Assembly: GCA_021832345.1 (NCBI GenBank)
Contig: JAKBKY010000001.1
Span: forward strand, 754,741-818,740
Length of the DNA: 64,000 nt
Direction of reading: 5' to 3'
Source of the DNA: a bacterium
GTDB taxonomy: Bacteria; Vulcanimicrobiota; Vulcanimicrobiia; Vulcanimicrobiales; Vulcanimicrobiaceae
Shown: piece by piece, positions 15,553 to 23,860 of the stretch
Position numbering within the stretch: position 1 is the first letter of the stretch
How the letters are laid out: every line of letters starts with the position of its first letter
Made by a program: the position numbers and the translations under genes
The notes under the pieces: model-generated
Seen by the model: only the letters and a program-made list of their open reading frames with translations
Databases searched by the model: none
What the model was told of the DNA's origin: nothing

Positions 15553-17238
15553 ATGAACGCGCCATCGCTTCCCCGTACCACCGTTGCTCGCCTCACCGCG
15601 ATGGCCTGCGCGCTCGCGTTGCTGGCCGGCTGCGGCGGCGCGCAGAACGCGGCGTTGCCGCCGCATGCCGGCAGCGTGCCGATCGGCGCGCGCAGTGCTG
15701 CGCACTTGACCATCACCATCCCGCACGCAACGAGCAGCAGCTCCACCCAACGCCGCCCGCAGTACATCTCGCCGGCGACGCAGGCGCTCGCCGTTACCAT
15801 CACCGGGCCGACGAACGTGAGCGAAGGCATCAATCTCACCACCGGCAACCCTAGCTGCACGGTGAACCTCTACTCGAATCTCGTCTGCACCGTGAGCTTG
15901 GCGCTGGCGCCCTGCCCCGGCAACACCGCGTGCTACACCGGCACCTTTACCACCTACGATCAGGCGTACACCAATGCGAGCGGCGGGAGCTGCACGCCGC
16001 TCTCCTCCTGCACGCAACCGGCGGGAACGAAGGCTCTCTCGCAGGCGCAGAGCGTGAGCTTCCTGGTCGCTGCCGGAGCGGCGAACAATCTGCCCATTAC
16101 CTTGGGCGGCGTGCCGGCCACGGTGGCCGTCCTCTCGAGTGCCGGCACGATCTCGGGGAATGCGCTCACCGGATTCGTCCTGCCCAAGGCGCAGAGCGGG
16201 AAGATGAGCGTGCTTGGGGTAGATGCCGACGGCAACTACATCCTCGGCCCCGGTGCGCCGACGGTCAGCCTCACGACCAGTGATGCGACGCAGTTCACCG
16301 TCTCAACGCCCACCGCGAGCGCACCCAACCTCTTCACGATCGCCAACGCATCGAGCAACCCCGCCGGTGCGCTGCTCACCGTGACCGTGACGCCTACGAC
16401 GGCCAGCGGCGCAGCACCGCTGACCGCTGCCGCGGACATCTTTTCGGGGAGCGCAACGCTCTACGTGGTGAACTACGGCAACAGCACCATGATGGCGTAC
16501 GACAGCCAGGGCACGCAGCAGACGCTCACCGGCACCTTCCCGAACCTCATCGACCCGGCCGGCATCGCGTACGACCCGGCCAACGGCTGGCTCTACGTGG
16601 CGAACAACGCTGGCAACACCGTGACGGCGTACAACGCTCAGGGCACGCAGCAGAGCCTCGGCGGTTGGTCGGGCCTCATCGGCCCGTACAGCATCGCCTA
16701 CGACCCGGTCAACGGCTGGCTCTACGTGGCGAACTACCAAGGCAGCACCGTGACGGCGTACAACGCTCAGGGCGCGCAGCAGAGCCTCACCGGCACCTTC
16801 CCGAACCTCCACGGCCCGCAAGGCATCGCCTACGACCCGGCCAACGGCTGGCTCTACGTGGCGAACTACCAAGGCAACACCGTGACGGCGTACGACGCTC
16901 AGGGCGCGCAGCAGACGCTCGCCAGCGGCAGCTTCCCGAGCCTCAACGGCCCGGCCGGCATCGCCTACGACCCGGCCAACGGCTGGCTCTACGTGGCGAA
17001 CAACGCTGGCAGCACCGTGACGGCGTACAACGCTCAGGGCACGCAGCAGAGCCTCACCGGCAGCTTCCCGAACCTCATCGGCCCGCACGGCATCGCCTAC
17101 GACCCGGCCAACGGCTGGCTCTACGTGGCGAACTACAACACCACCGTGACGGCGTACAACGCTCAGGGCGCGCAGCAGACGCTCACCGGCACCTTCCCGA
17201 ACCTCAACGGCCCGCAAGGCATCGCGGTCGTGCCGTAA
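15553..17238 (+). CDS. Beta-propeller lipoprotein, paralogue 1 of 3
   Basis: A 561-residue protein. Signal peptide with lipobox (ALALLAGC). A conserved domain of about 270 residues follows (ISPATQALAVTITGPTNVSE, NPSCTVNLYSNLVCTVSLA), then six repeats of about 43 residues built on TVTAYNAQG-QQ-LTG-FPNL-GP-GIAYDPANGWLYVAN. The repeats match YncE/NHL-type six-bladed propellers, and the C-terminal GIAVVP plus the first LYVVNYGN strand could close the ring. The function is unknown; such proteins bind ligands or partners at the cell surface. GAGGA lies 9 bases before the ATG. At nucleotide level its N-terminal two thirds are almost identical to paralogue 3. Confidence 0.75.
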   Translation: MNAPSLPRTTVARLTAMACALALLAGCGGAQNAALPPHAGSVPIGARSAAHLTITIPHATSSSSTQRRPQYISPATQALAVTITGPTNVSEGINLTTGNPSCTVNLYSNLVCTVSLALAPCPGNTACYTGTFTTYDQAYTNASGGSCTPLSSCTQPAGTKALSQAQSVSFLVAAGAANNLPITLGGVPATVAVLSSAGTISGNALTGFVLPKAQSGKMSVLGVDADGNYILGPGAPTVSLTTSDATQFTVSTPTASAPNLFTIANASSNPAGALLTVTVTPTTASGAAPLTAAADIFSGSATLYVVNYGNSTMMAYDSQGTQQTLTGTFPNLIDPAGIAYDPANGWLYVANNAGNTVTAYNAQGTQQSLGGWSGLIGPYSIAYDPVNGWLYVANYQGSTVTAYNAQGAQQSLTGTFPNLHGPQGIAYDPANGWLYVANYQGNTVTAYDAQGAQQTLASGSFPSLNGPAGIAYDPANGWLYVANNAGSTVTAYNAQGTQQSLTGSFPNLIGPHGIAYDPANGWLYVANYNTTVTAYNAQGAQQTLTGTFPNLNGPQGIAVVP

Positions 17239-17359
17239 TACGATAACTGTAACCCCCTGACGGCATCCGCTCTCGCGCCTGCGTCTCCACCCACCGGAGC
17301 GCCTGTCGCCGGAGCGCCACCGGGGCAACGACCTCCTCTGCGAATCTTGTGAGGACAAC

Positions 17360-19048
17360 ATGAACGCGCCATCGTTTCCCCGTACCACCGTTGCTCGCCT
17401 CACCGCACTCGCATGCGCGCTCGCGCTGCTGGCCGGCTGCGGCGGCACGCAGAACGCGGCGTTGCCGCCGCATGCCGGCAGCGTGCCGATCGGCGCGAGC
17501 AGTGCTGTGCGCTTGACCATCACCATCCCGCATGCGACGAATGCGAGTTCCACCCAACGCCGCCCGCAGTACATCTCGCCGGCGACGCAGGCGCTCGCCG
17601 TTACCATCACCGGGCCGACGAACGTGAGCGAAGGCATCAACCTCACCACCGGCAACCCTAGCTGCACGGTGAACCTCTACTCGAATCTCGTCTGCACCGT
17701 GAGCTTGGCGCTGGCGCCCTGCCCCGGCAACACCGCGTGCTATACCGGCACCTTTACCACCTACGATCAGGCGTACACCAATGCGAGCGGCGGGAGCTGC
17801 ACGCCGCTCTCCTCCTGCACGCAACCGGCGGGAACGAAGGCGCTCTCGCAGGCGCAGAGCGTGAGCTTCCTGGTCGCTGCCGGAGCGGCGAACGATCTGC
17901 CCATTACCTTGGGCGGCGTACCGGCTGCGGTGGCCGTCCTCTCGAGTGCCGGCACGATCTCGGGGAATGCGCTCACCGGATTCGTCCTGCCCACGACGCA
18001 AAGCGGGAAGATGAGCGTGCTCGGGGTGGACGCCGACGGCAACTACATCCTCGGCCCCGGTGCGCCGACGGTCGCCCTCACCACCAGCGACGCCACGCAG
18101 TTCACCGTCTCAACGCCCACCACGAGCGCCCCCAACCTCTTCACGATCGCCAACACATCGAGCAACCCCGCCGGTGCGCTGCTCACCGCTACCGTGACGC
18201 CTACTACAGCCAGCGGCGCAGCAACGCTGACCGCTGCCGCGGACATCTTTTCGGGGAGCGCAACGCTCTACGTGACGAACCTCGGCAACAGCACCGTGAC
18301 GGCGTACAACGCTCAGGGCGCGCAGCAGTCGCTCACCGGAGGCTTCCCGAGCCTCGGCGGCCCGTACAGCATCGCCGAGGACCCGGCCAACGGCTGGCTC
18401 TACGTGGCGAACAACGGCAGCGACACCGTGACGGCGTACAACGCTCAGGGCGCGCAGCAGAGCCTCACCGGCGGTTGGTCGGGCCTCAACAGCCCGTACA
18501 GCATCGCGTACGACCCGGCCAACGACTGGCTCTACGTGGCGAACTACTACAACAACACCGTGACGGCGTACACCAGTCAGGGCGCGCAGCAGACGCTCAC
18601 CGGTAGCTTCCCGAACCTCAACGGCCCGGTCGGCATCGCCTACGACCCGGCCAACGGCTGGCTCTACGTGGTGAACTACGGCAACAACACCGTGACGGCG
18701 TACGACGCTCAGGGCGCGCAGATGGTGCCCACCGGCAGCTTCCCGAACCTCAGCGGCCCGTACAGCATCGCCTACGACCCGGCCAACGACTGGCTCTACG
18801 TGGCGAACAACGGCAACAACACCGTGACGGCGTACGACGCTCAGGGCACGCAGCAGAGCCTCACCGGCACCTTCCCGAACCTCAGCGGCCCGCAAGGCAT
18901 CGCCTACGACCCGGCCAACGGCTGGCTCTACGTGACGAACTACGGCAACAACACCGTGACGGCGTACGACGCTCAGGGCGCGCAGCAGACGCCCACCGGC
19001 AGCTTCCCGAACCTCAGCGGCCCGTACGGCATCGCGGTCGTGCCGTAA
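17360..19048 (+). CDS. Beta-propeller lipoprotein, paralogue 2 of 3
   Basis: A 562-residue paralogue with the same architecture: lipobox (LALLAGC), conserved N-terminal domain and six TVTAY repeats. It differs from copies 1 and 3 more than they differ from each other (for example NDLPITLGGVPAAVA where the others have NNLPITLGGVPATVA). One blade is unusual (AQGAQMVPTGSFPNL) and two read YDPANDWLYVAN instead of NGW. Most blade-to-blade variation falls in the loop after NL and in the turn after YVAN. TGAGGACAAC before the ATG is shared with the other copies. Confidence 0.75.
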   Translation: MNAPSFPRTTVARLTALACALALLAGCGGTQNAALPPHAGSVPIGASSAVRLTITIPHATNASSTQRRPQYISPATQALAVTITGPTNVSEGINLTTGNPSCTVNLYSNLVCTVSLALAPCPGNTACYTGTFTTYDQAYTNASGGSCTPLSSCTQPAGTKALSQAQSVSFLVAAGAANDLPITLGGVPAAVAVLSSAGTISGNALTGFVLPTTQSGKMSVLGVDADGNYILGPGAPTVALTTSDATQFTVSTPTTSAPNLFTIANTSSNPAGALLTATVTPTTASGAATLTAAADIFSGSATLYVTNLGNSTVTAYNAQGAQQSLTGGFPSLGGPYSIAEDPANGWLYVANNGSDTVTAYNAQGAQQSLTGGWSGLNSPYSIAYDPANDWLYVANYYNNTVTAYTSQGAQQTLTGSFPNLNGPVGIAYDPANGWLYVVNYGNNTVTAYDAQGAQMVPTGSFPNLSGPYSIAYDPANDWLYVANNGNNTVTAYDAQGTQQSLTGTFPNLSGPQGIAYDPANGWLYVTNYGNNTVTAYDAQGAQQTPTGSFPNLSGPYGIAVVP

Positions 19049-19068
19049 GTCGGTAACCGTAAGCCCCT

Positions 19069-19102
19069 GGATGCGGACGCCTGCGCACAGGCGTCCGCAT
19101 CC
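19069..19102. terminator. Strong hairpin after propeller paralogue 2
   Basis: A perfect 15-bp stem (GGATGCGGACGCCTG) with a CGCA loop, 20 bases after the stop of paralogue 2. There is no T-run, so it may be a Rho-independent-like pause, an mRNA stabiliser or a repeat-associated palindrome. A related hairpin follows paralogue 3. Confidence 0.55.
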
Positions 19103-19179
19103 ATCCACCGGAGCGCCTGTCGCTGGAGCGCCACCGGGCCGACTGACCTACTCAACCATGCGCATCCTGTGAGGACAAC

Positions 19180-20883
19180 ATGAACGCGCCATCGCTTCCC
19201 GCTCCCGCCGCCCTCCTCGCTCGCCTCACCGCGATGGTCTGCGCGCTCGCGTTGCTGGCCGGCTGCGGCGCGCAGAACGCGGCGTTGCCGCCGCATGCCG
19301 GCAGCGTGCCGATCGGCGCGCGCAGTGCTGCGCACTTGACCATCACCATCCCGCACGCAACGAGCAGCAACTCCACCCAACGCCGCCCGCAGTACATCTC
19401 GCCGGCGACGCAGGCGCTGGCCGTTACCATCACCGGGCCGACGAACGTGAGCGAAGGCATCAACCTCACCACCGGCAACCCTAGCTGCACGGTGAACCTC
19501 TACTCGAATCTCGTCTGCACCGTAAGCTTGGCGCTGGCGCCCTGCCCGAGCAGCACCGCGTGCTACACCGGCACCTTTACCACCTACGATCAGGCGTACA
19601 CCAATGCGAGCGGCGGGAGCTGCACGCCGCTCTCCTCCTGCACGCAACCGGCGGGAACGAAGGCTCTCTCGCAGGCGCAGAGCGTGAGCTTCCTGGTCGC
19701 TGCCGGAGCGGCGAACAATCTGCCCATTACCTTGGGCGGCGTGCCGGCCACGGTGGCCGTCCTCTCGAGTGCCGGCACGATCTCGGGGAATGCGCTCACC
19801 GGATTCGTCCTGCCCAAGGCGCAGAGCGGGAAGATGAGCGTGCTTGGGGTAGATGCCGACGGCAACTACATCCTCGGCCCCGGTGCGCCGACGGTCAGCC
19901 TCACGACCAGTGATGCGACGCAGTTCACCGTCTCAACGCCCACCGCGAGCGCACCCAACCTCTTCACGATCGCCAACGCATCGAGCAACCCCGCCGGTGC
20001 GCTGCTCACCGTGACCGTGACGCCTACGACGGCCAGCGGCGCAGCACCGCTGACCGCTGCCGCGGACATCTTTTCGGGGAGCGCAACGCTCTACGTGACG
20101 AACAACGGCAACAACACCGTGACGGCGTACGACAGTCAGGGCACGCAGCAGAGCCTCACCGGCGGTTGGTCGGGCCTCAACAGCCCGTTCGACATCGCGT
20201 ACGACCCGGCCAACGGCTGGCTCTACGTGACGAACTACGGCAACAGCACCGTGACGGCGTACACCAGTCAGGGCGCGCAGCAGACGCTCACCGGCACCTT
20301 CCCGAGCCTCAGCGGCCCGGTCGGCATCGCGTACGACCCGGCCAACGGCTGGCTCTACGTGGCGAACTACGGCAACAGCACCGTGACGGCGTACAACGCT
20401 CAGGGCGCGCAGCAGAGCCTCACCGGCACCTTCCCGCACCTCAGCAACGTGCAAGGCATCGCGTACGACCCGGCCAACGGCTGGCTCTACGTGACGAACA
20501 ACAACGGCACCGGCACCGTGACGGCGTACAACGCTCAGGGCGCGCAGCAGACGCTCCCAGCCGGCAGCTTCCCGAACCTCAACTTCGCGTTCGGCATCGC
20601 GTACGACCCGGCCAACGGCTGGCTCTACGTGACGAACCACAACAACAGCACCGTGACGGCGTACGACGCTCAGGGCGCGCAGCAGACGCTCCCAGCCGGC
20701 AGCTTCTCGGGCCTCATGGGCCCGTACGGCATCGCGTACGACCCGGCCAACGGCTGGCTCTACGTGGCGAACCACGGCAACCCCAACACCGTGACGGCGT
20801 ACAACGCTCAGGGCGTGCAGCAGACGCTTACCGGCAGCTTCCCGAACCTCAGCTACCCGTACGCCATCGCGGTCGTGCCGTAA
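19180..20883 (+). CDS. Beta-propeller lipoprotein, paralogue 3 of 3
   Basis: A 567-residue paralogue: lipobox (ALALLAGC), the same conserved N-terminal domain and six TVTAY propeller repeats. Several blades carry one- or two-residue insertions (LPAGSFPNL, NNNGTG, HGNPN). Its 5' leader, including ACCTACTCAACCATGCGCAT, matches that of paralogue 1 but not paralogue 2. The N-terminal coding region is also nearly base-for-base that of paralogue 1. That pattern suggests gene conversion or a duplication order 2, then 1/3. Probably surface-exposed; ligand unknown. Confidence 0.75.
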   Translation: MNAPSLPAPAALLARLTAMVCALALLAGCGAQNAALPPHAGSVPIGARSAAHLTITIPHATSSNSTQRRPQYISPATQALAVTITGPTNVSEGINLTTGNPSCTVNLYSNLVCTVSLALAPCPSSTACYTGTFTTYDQAYTNASGGSCTPLSSCTQPAGTKALSQAQSVSFLVAAGAANNLPITLGGVPATVAVLSSAGTISGNALTGFVLPKAQSGKMSVLGVDADGNYILGPGAPTVSLTTSDATQFTVSTPTASAPNLFTIANASSNPAGALLTVTVTPTTASGAAPLTAAADIFSGSATLYVTNNGNNTVTAYDSQGTQQSLTGGWSGLNSPFDIAYDPANGWLYVTNYGNSTVTAYTSQGAQQTLTGTFPSLSGPVGIAYDPANGWLYVANYGNSTVTAYNAQGAQQSLTGTFPHLSNVQGIAYDPANGWLYVTNNNGTGTVTAYNAQGAQQTLPAGSFPNLNFAFGIAYDPANGWLYVTNHNNSTVTAYDAQGAQQTLPAGSFSGLMGPYGIAYDPANGWLYVANHGNPNTVTAYNAQGVQQTLTGSFPNLSYPYAIAVVP

Positions 20884-20904
20884 GCCGGTAACCGTAAGCC
20901 CCTG

Positions 20905-20936
20905 GATGCGGACGCCTCTCCGCATGCGTCCGCATC
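20905..20936. terminator. Hairpin after propeller paralogue 3
   Basis: An 11-bp stem (GATGCGGACGC with GCGTCCGCATC) and a 10-base loop, 21 bases after the stop. The flanks (GGTAACCGTAAGCCCCTG before, ATCCACCGGAGCGCCTGTCG after) are shared with the segment after paralogue 2, so the intergenic unit was duplicated with the gene. Confidence 0.5.
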
Positions 20937-21013
20937 TATCCACCGGAGCGCCTGTCGCCGGGCGTCATCGGGATACGGCGATTTCGGGGGCGGCGTTAGG
21001 AACATCCCCAAAC

Positions 21014-21041
21014 TCGAACGTTTGAGGATAGACGAAACCGC
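21014..21041. repeat. 28-bp perfect direct repeat, left copy
   Basis: The 28 bases beginning TCGAACGTTTGAGGATAGAC recur exactly at 22260-22287. The copies enclose a 1.2-kb segment with DUF2442, a DUF4160-like remnant and structured non-coding DNA, which suggests insertion or excision through this sequence. Confidence 0.8.
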
Positions 21042-21065
21042 CCGTGCGCCGCACATCGGAAATCG

Positions 21066-21497
21066 CTACGCCGCGACTTTACGCGGCCGTCCGCCTTTGC
21101 GCCCGTTTTTGCGTGAAGAGGCCCGCTTCGCATCAGTACGCGCGCTCCCGCCGATCTTACCGATCGCGCTCATCCATCGCCGGTTGCCGAAGACGCCTTC
21201 GATCAAGCTCGGGACGTAGTGATCAACGTCGAGCGATTCCCAATGCAGCCCGGATTGCGCGCCGACGATCTCGACCTCCGCGAGTTGCGCCGGCGTCGCG
21301 TGTTCCAAGCCTTGCAAGAGCTTGCGGGGAATCGCGAGTTCGACGCCGGTCGCGAGTTTAATTGCGATGGTGTCGTCCTTCGCGCGGTACATCGCCGCGA
21401 CGGCTTTTGGCCTGAAGGGCTCGCGTACTTTCGCCAGCGCGATCGCGGCGTCGATCTCCGCGTCGGTCGTCACAACGCGCGCTTTCGTTTTGCTCAT
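21066..21497 (-). CDS. DUF2442-domain protein
   Basis: A 143-residue protein. The DUF2442 core spans about residues 15-95 (FRPKAVAAMYRAKDDTIAIK, GVELAIPRKLLQGLEHATPA, LHWESLDVDHYVPSLIEGVF). The C-terminus is basic (RASSRKNGRKGGRPRK) and could bind nucleic acid. DUF2442 genes usually follow a DUF4160 gene, and the pair is often regarded as toxin-antitoxin-like. GGAGGAA lies upstream of the ATG at 21497, which overlaps the stop of a DUF4160-like remnant (ATGA). Function unproven. Confidence 0.75.
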   Translation of the reverse strand: MSKTKARVVTTDAEIDAAIALAKVREPFRPKAVAAMYRAKDDTIAIKLATGVELAIPRKLLQGLEHATPAQLAEVEIVGAQSGLHWESLDVDHYVPSLIEGVFGNRRWMSAIGKIGGSARTDAKRASSRKNGRKGGRPRKVAA

Positions 21498-21568
21498 GGA
21501 TGCATTTCCTCCCACGCCGCGACGAGCTTGTCGAAGTGCTCGCCGGCGGCTTTCAAAATCTTTTTCAC
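21494..21568 (-). pseudogene. DUF4160-like remnant (C-terminal part)
   Basis: A frame ending in ATGA overlap with DUF2442 encodes a C-terminus reading ILKAAGEHFDKLVAAWEEMH. This matches the end of DUF4160 proteins (I..L..EH...L..AW.E). The nearest start is GTG at 21568, giving only 24 codons. The frame stays open upstream to about 21705 (TALPVNLLGDRTVELRDVQP) but has no ATG, GTG or TTG, and the N-terminal half of DUF4160 is missing. It is likely a truncated partner of the DUF2442 gene. Confidence 0.45.
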
Positions 21569-22259
21569 GTCAGTCCGTTTTGCCGTTGCCGGTTGAACGT
21601 CGCGCAGCTCGACCGTTCGATCGCCGAGGAGATTTACCGGAAGCGCCGTAAAGCCTCGGCGTTCAGGCCGGGGATATAAGGCGCTAGACGCGCAGTGTCT
21701 CCCGTGTTAAATCAATGTGTTCGCTTGCGAACCTACGGCCGGGCTGGCCGAAAGTAACGCTTGTCAGATACGAGCATGTGAGACCTGTGGGAGTTCGCCG
21801 CTGCGGTTCGAGCCGCGTAAGACTCCCTCTTCGGGAGTCGTTGCGCGAGAACCAAGGGTAGCGAATCTCACGGGCAGGCTCGGGACAGGAAGCGCTTCTC
21901 GCAGCAATGCGAGTTGCAGAATCCTCGGACTTTATGCCCGGGAGCATGTCAAGACCACGACGATGCCGGCGAACTCGCCGTGCGCATGTCGCGGTTCGTG
22001 GTCTTCGGGATAAAGTCGAAAACAGATCCGCCCAATCCAAACCGAACTCACCGTTCCACTAAAACCTAACCGCCTTTAGATATCAACCCCGCCACTAAAG
22101 GTCCGTTCCTGATCTTCGGCCCGTTGAGACCCGTCAATTTGCCCCCGAGCCGCGCTTCTAGGGCCGTTTCTGGCCCGTTTCCCAGGTGTAGGAGGTGCCC
22201 TTCAGATGGTCAGGAGGTCGCGGGGTATGACCTTTGTCGCTCAGCGCCACAAGGATGCA
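21569..22259. other. 691-base region without a convincing gene, rich in inverted repeats
   Basis: No reading frame here looks like a protein. It contains a 7-bp hairpin (GACTCCC-TCTTC-GGGAGTC, 21821-21839) and a long imperfect palindrome at 21928-22017. It also has a weak GGGCC-GTTTCT-GGCCC hairpin followed by GTTT near 22160. The stretch 22017-22120 is AT-richer than its surroundings. It may hold a structured RNA or be the inert body of an inserted element. Confidence 0.5.
21928..22017. repeat. 90-base imperfect inverted repeat, possible structured RNA
   Basis: GACTTTAT pairs with ATAAAGTC at the outer ends, CCCG with CGGG next, and AAGACCACGA (21951-21960) with TCGTGGTCTT (21996-22005) inside. 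The loop holds further complementary GC-rich stretches. This nested pairing is more than expected by chance. No known RNA family was recognised. Confidence 0.5.
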
Positions 22260-22287
22260 TCGAACGTTTGAGGATAGACGAAACCGC
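22260..22287. repeat. 28-bp perfect direct repeat, right copy
   Basis: Exact copy of 21014-21041. Its last base is the first base of the permease stop codon (CTA on this strand), so the repeat abuts the 3' end of the amino-acid permease, a position typical for integration at a gene end. Confidence 0.8.
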
Positions 22288-23801
22288 TAGTTCACGGGCG
22301 GCTGTCGCGCGGCCAATCCTCCTTCGGCGACTTGGAGCGCAACGGTGCTATGCGTACGACCGTACGAGAGGTAGATCGTCAGTCCAATAGCCATCCAGAT
22401 GACGAACCCGATCCACGCGATCGGGATGCCGTGCCAGAGGCTTCCCTGGAACTTCAAGGAGTAGATGAGCCCGAGCGATGCCAGCGCCGAGAGAATCGGC
22501 AAGAAGTAGTTGCCGAGCGGAACGGTAAAGCCGCCCTTGAGTTCCGGGTGGCGGGTTCGCAGCAGTGGTACGGCAATGGAGACCAGCACGAAGGCGATCA
22601 GCGTCCCCATGTTCGTGAGCGAGCCGACGATATCGATGGGGGTCAGCGCTGCAGCGGCGGCAATCAAGATGCCGAAGAAGATCGTCGAGAAGATCGGCGT
22701 ACGAAACGTCGGGTGGATCGCGGTAAACCACTTGGGGATCAAGCCGTCGCGCGACATCGCGAAGATGATGCGGCTCTGGCCGAACATCATCACCAGCAGC
22801 ACGGTCGTCAACCCGGCGATCGCGCCGAGTGAGATGATGAGCCCGGCCCACGGCAGGCCGACCTTGATGACCGCATAGGCGACCGGCGAGGCGACGTTGA
22901 GATCGTTGAAGGGCACCATGCCGGTGAGCACCGCGACCACCGCGATGTAGAGAACGGTGCAGATCGCCAAGCTCATCAAGATGCCGAAGGGCAGATCGCG
23001 TGAGGGGTTCTTCGCCTCCTCTGCGGTGGTTGAGACGGCGTCGAAGCCGATGTAGGCAAAGAAGATGAAGGCGGCGCCGCCGAAGACGCCCGTCCAGCCG
23101 AAGGGGAAGTATCCGCCCATCCCGGTCATCGGCCCGGCGGCGAGATGGTAGTTGGCCGGGTCGATATGCTGCACGCCGATGATGAGGAAGAACGCGACGA
23201 TCGCGAGCTTGACGCCCACGATGATCCCGTTGACCAGGCCCGATTCGCGTGTGCCGCGGACCAAGAGCATGGTGATCAGCAGGATGATGATTGCGGCGGG
23301 CGCGTTGATAATCCCATGCAACGGTGCGCCGTTGGCGGCGACGTCGAAGGGCGAGTGCGACCATCGTGCCGGCAGGGTGATGCCGAATGCCGTGGTGAGG
23401 AAGTTGCCGAAGTATCCCGCCCAGCCGATGCTGACGGTGGCGGCGCCCAGCGCGTATTCGAGGATCAGATCCCAACCGATGATCCATGCCACCAGCTCTC
23501 CGAGCGTGGCGTAGGCATACGTGTACGCGCTGCCTGAGATTGGAATCTTGCTGGAGACTTCAGCGTAGCAGAGCGCTGCCAGGGCGCTGACGATGCCGGC
23601 GATGACGAAGGAGATGGTCAGTGCCGGGCCCGCTCGGGTGGCTGCGGCGACGCCGGTGAGCACGAAGATGCCGGTGCCGATGATGGCACCGATCCCCATG
23701 GCGGCGAGCGCCCATGGCCCGAGCGAGCGCTTGAGACCGCGTTTCTCATCTGAGCCCTCGGCGAGAATCTGCGCCAGCGGCTTGATCCGTTTCATCAGCA
23801 T
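22287..23801 (-). CDS. APC-superfamily amino-acid permease (cationic amino-acid transporter type)
   Basis: A 504-residue inner-membrane transporter with about 12 to 14 helices. Helix 1 carries the substrate-binding break GIGAIIGTGIFVLTG. Other family marks are CYAEVSSKIPISGSAYTYAY, GFDAVSTTAEEAKNPSRDLP and FGQSRIIFAMSRDGLIP, all typical of the YfnA/CAT branch importing cationic or small amino acids with protons. The first codon may be 23801 or the second ATG at 23795. It is separated from the DUF4870 gene by 59 bases on the same strand. Confidence 0.9.
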   Translation of the reverse strand: MLMKRIKPLAQILAEGSDEKRGLKRSLGPWALAAMGIGAIIGTGIFVLTGVAAATRAGPALTISFVIAGIVSALAALCYAEVSSKIPISGSAYTYAYATLGELVAWIIGWDLILEYALGAATVSIGWAGYFGNFLTTAFGITLPARWSHSPFDVAANGAPLHGIINAPAAIIILLITMLLVRGTRESGLVNGIIVGVKLAIVAFFLIIGVQHIDPANYHLAAGPMTGMGGYFPFGWTGVFGGAAFIFFAYIGFDAVSTTAEEAKNPSRDLPFGILMSLAICTVLYIAVVAVLTGMVPFNDLNVASPVAYAVIKVGLPWAGLIISLGAIAGLTTVLLVMMFGQSRIIFAMSRDGLIPKWFTAIHPTFRTPIFSTIFFGILIAAAAALTPIDIVGSLTNMGTLIAFVLVSIAVPLLRTRHPELKGGFTVPLGNYFLPILSALASLGLIYSLKFQGSLWHGIPIAWIGFVIWMAIGLTIYLSYGRTHSTVALQVAEGGLAARQPPVN

Positions 23802-23860
23802 CCCGCGAGAATATGCGAAAGGTCGCCGACTCCCTGGTAGCGCGCGGAGAAAAATGCTCG

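Noticed and set aside
16303..17667. Repetitive minus-strand frames across the propeller genes (repeats of RHVEPAVGRVV type; also 18110-19108 and 19933-20943).
   Set aside because: They mirror the plus-strand repeat units exactly and run through gene boundaries and signal peptides; no start site or domain supports them.
15553..20883. Diversity-generating retroelement acting on the propeller loops.
   Set aside because: No reverse transcriptase, template repeat or adenine-biased variation is seen in the window; recombination between paralogues explains the pattern more simply.
21790..21840. tRNA-like or tmRNA-like segment (GGTTCGAGCC loop).
   Set aside because: Only a 4-bp stem surrounds the loop and no acceptor, D or anticodon arms can be built around it.
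21684..22040. 118-residue minus-strand frame in the direct-repeat segment.
   Set aside because: Arg/Ser-rich, crosses the long palindrome and has no domain signature; treated as non-coding.
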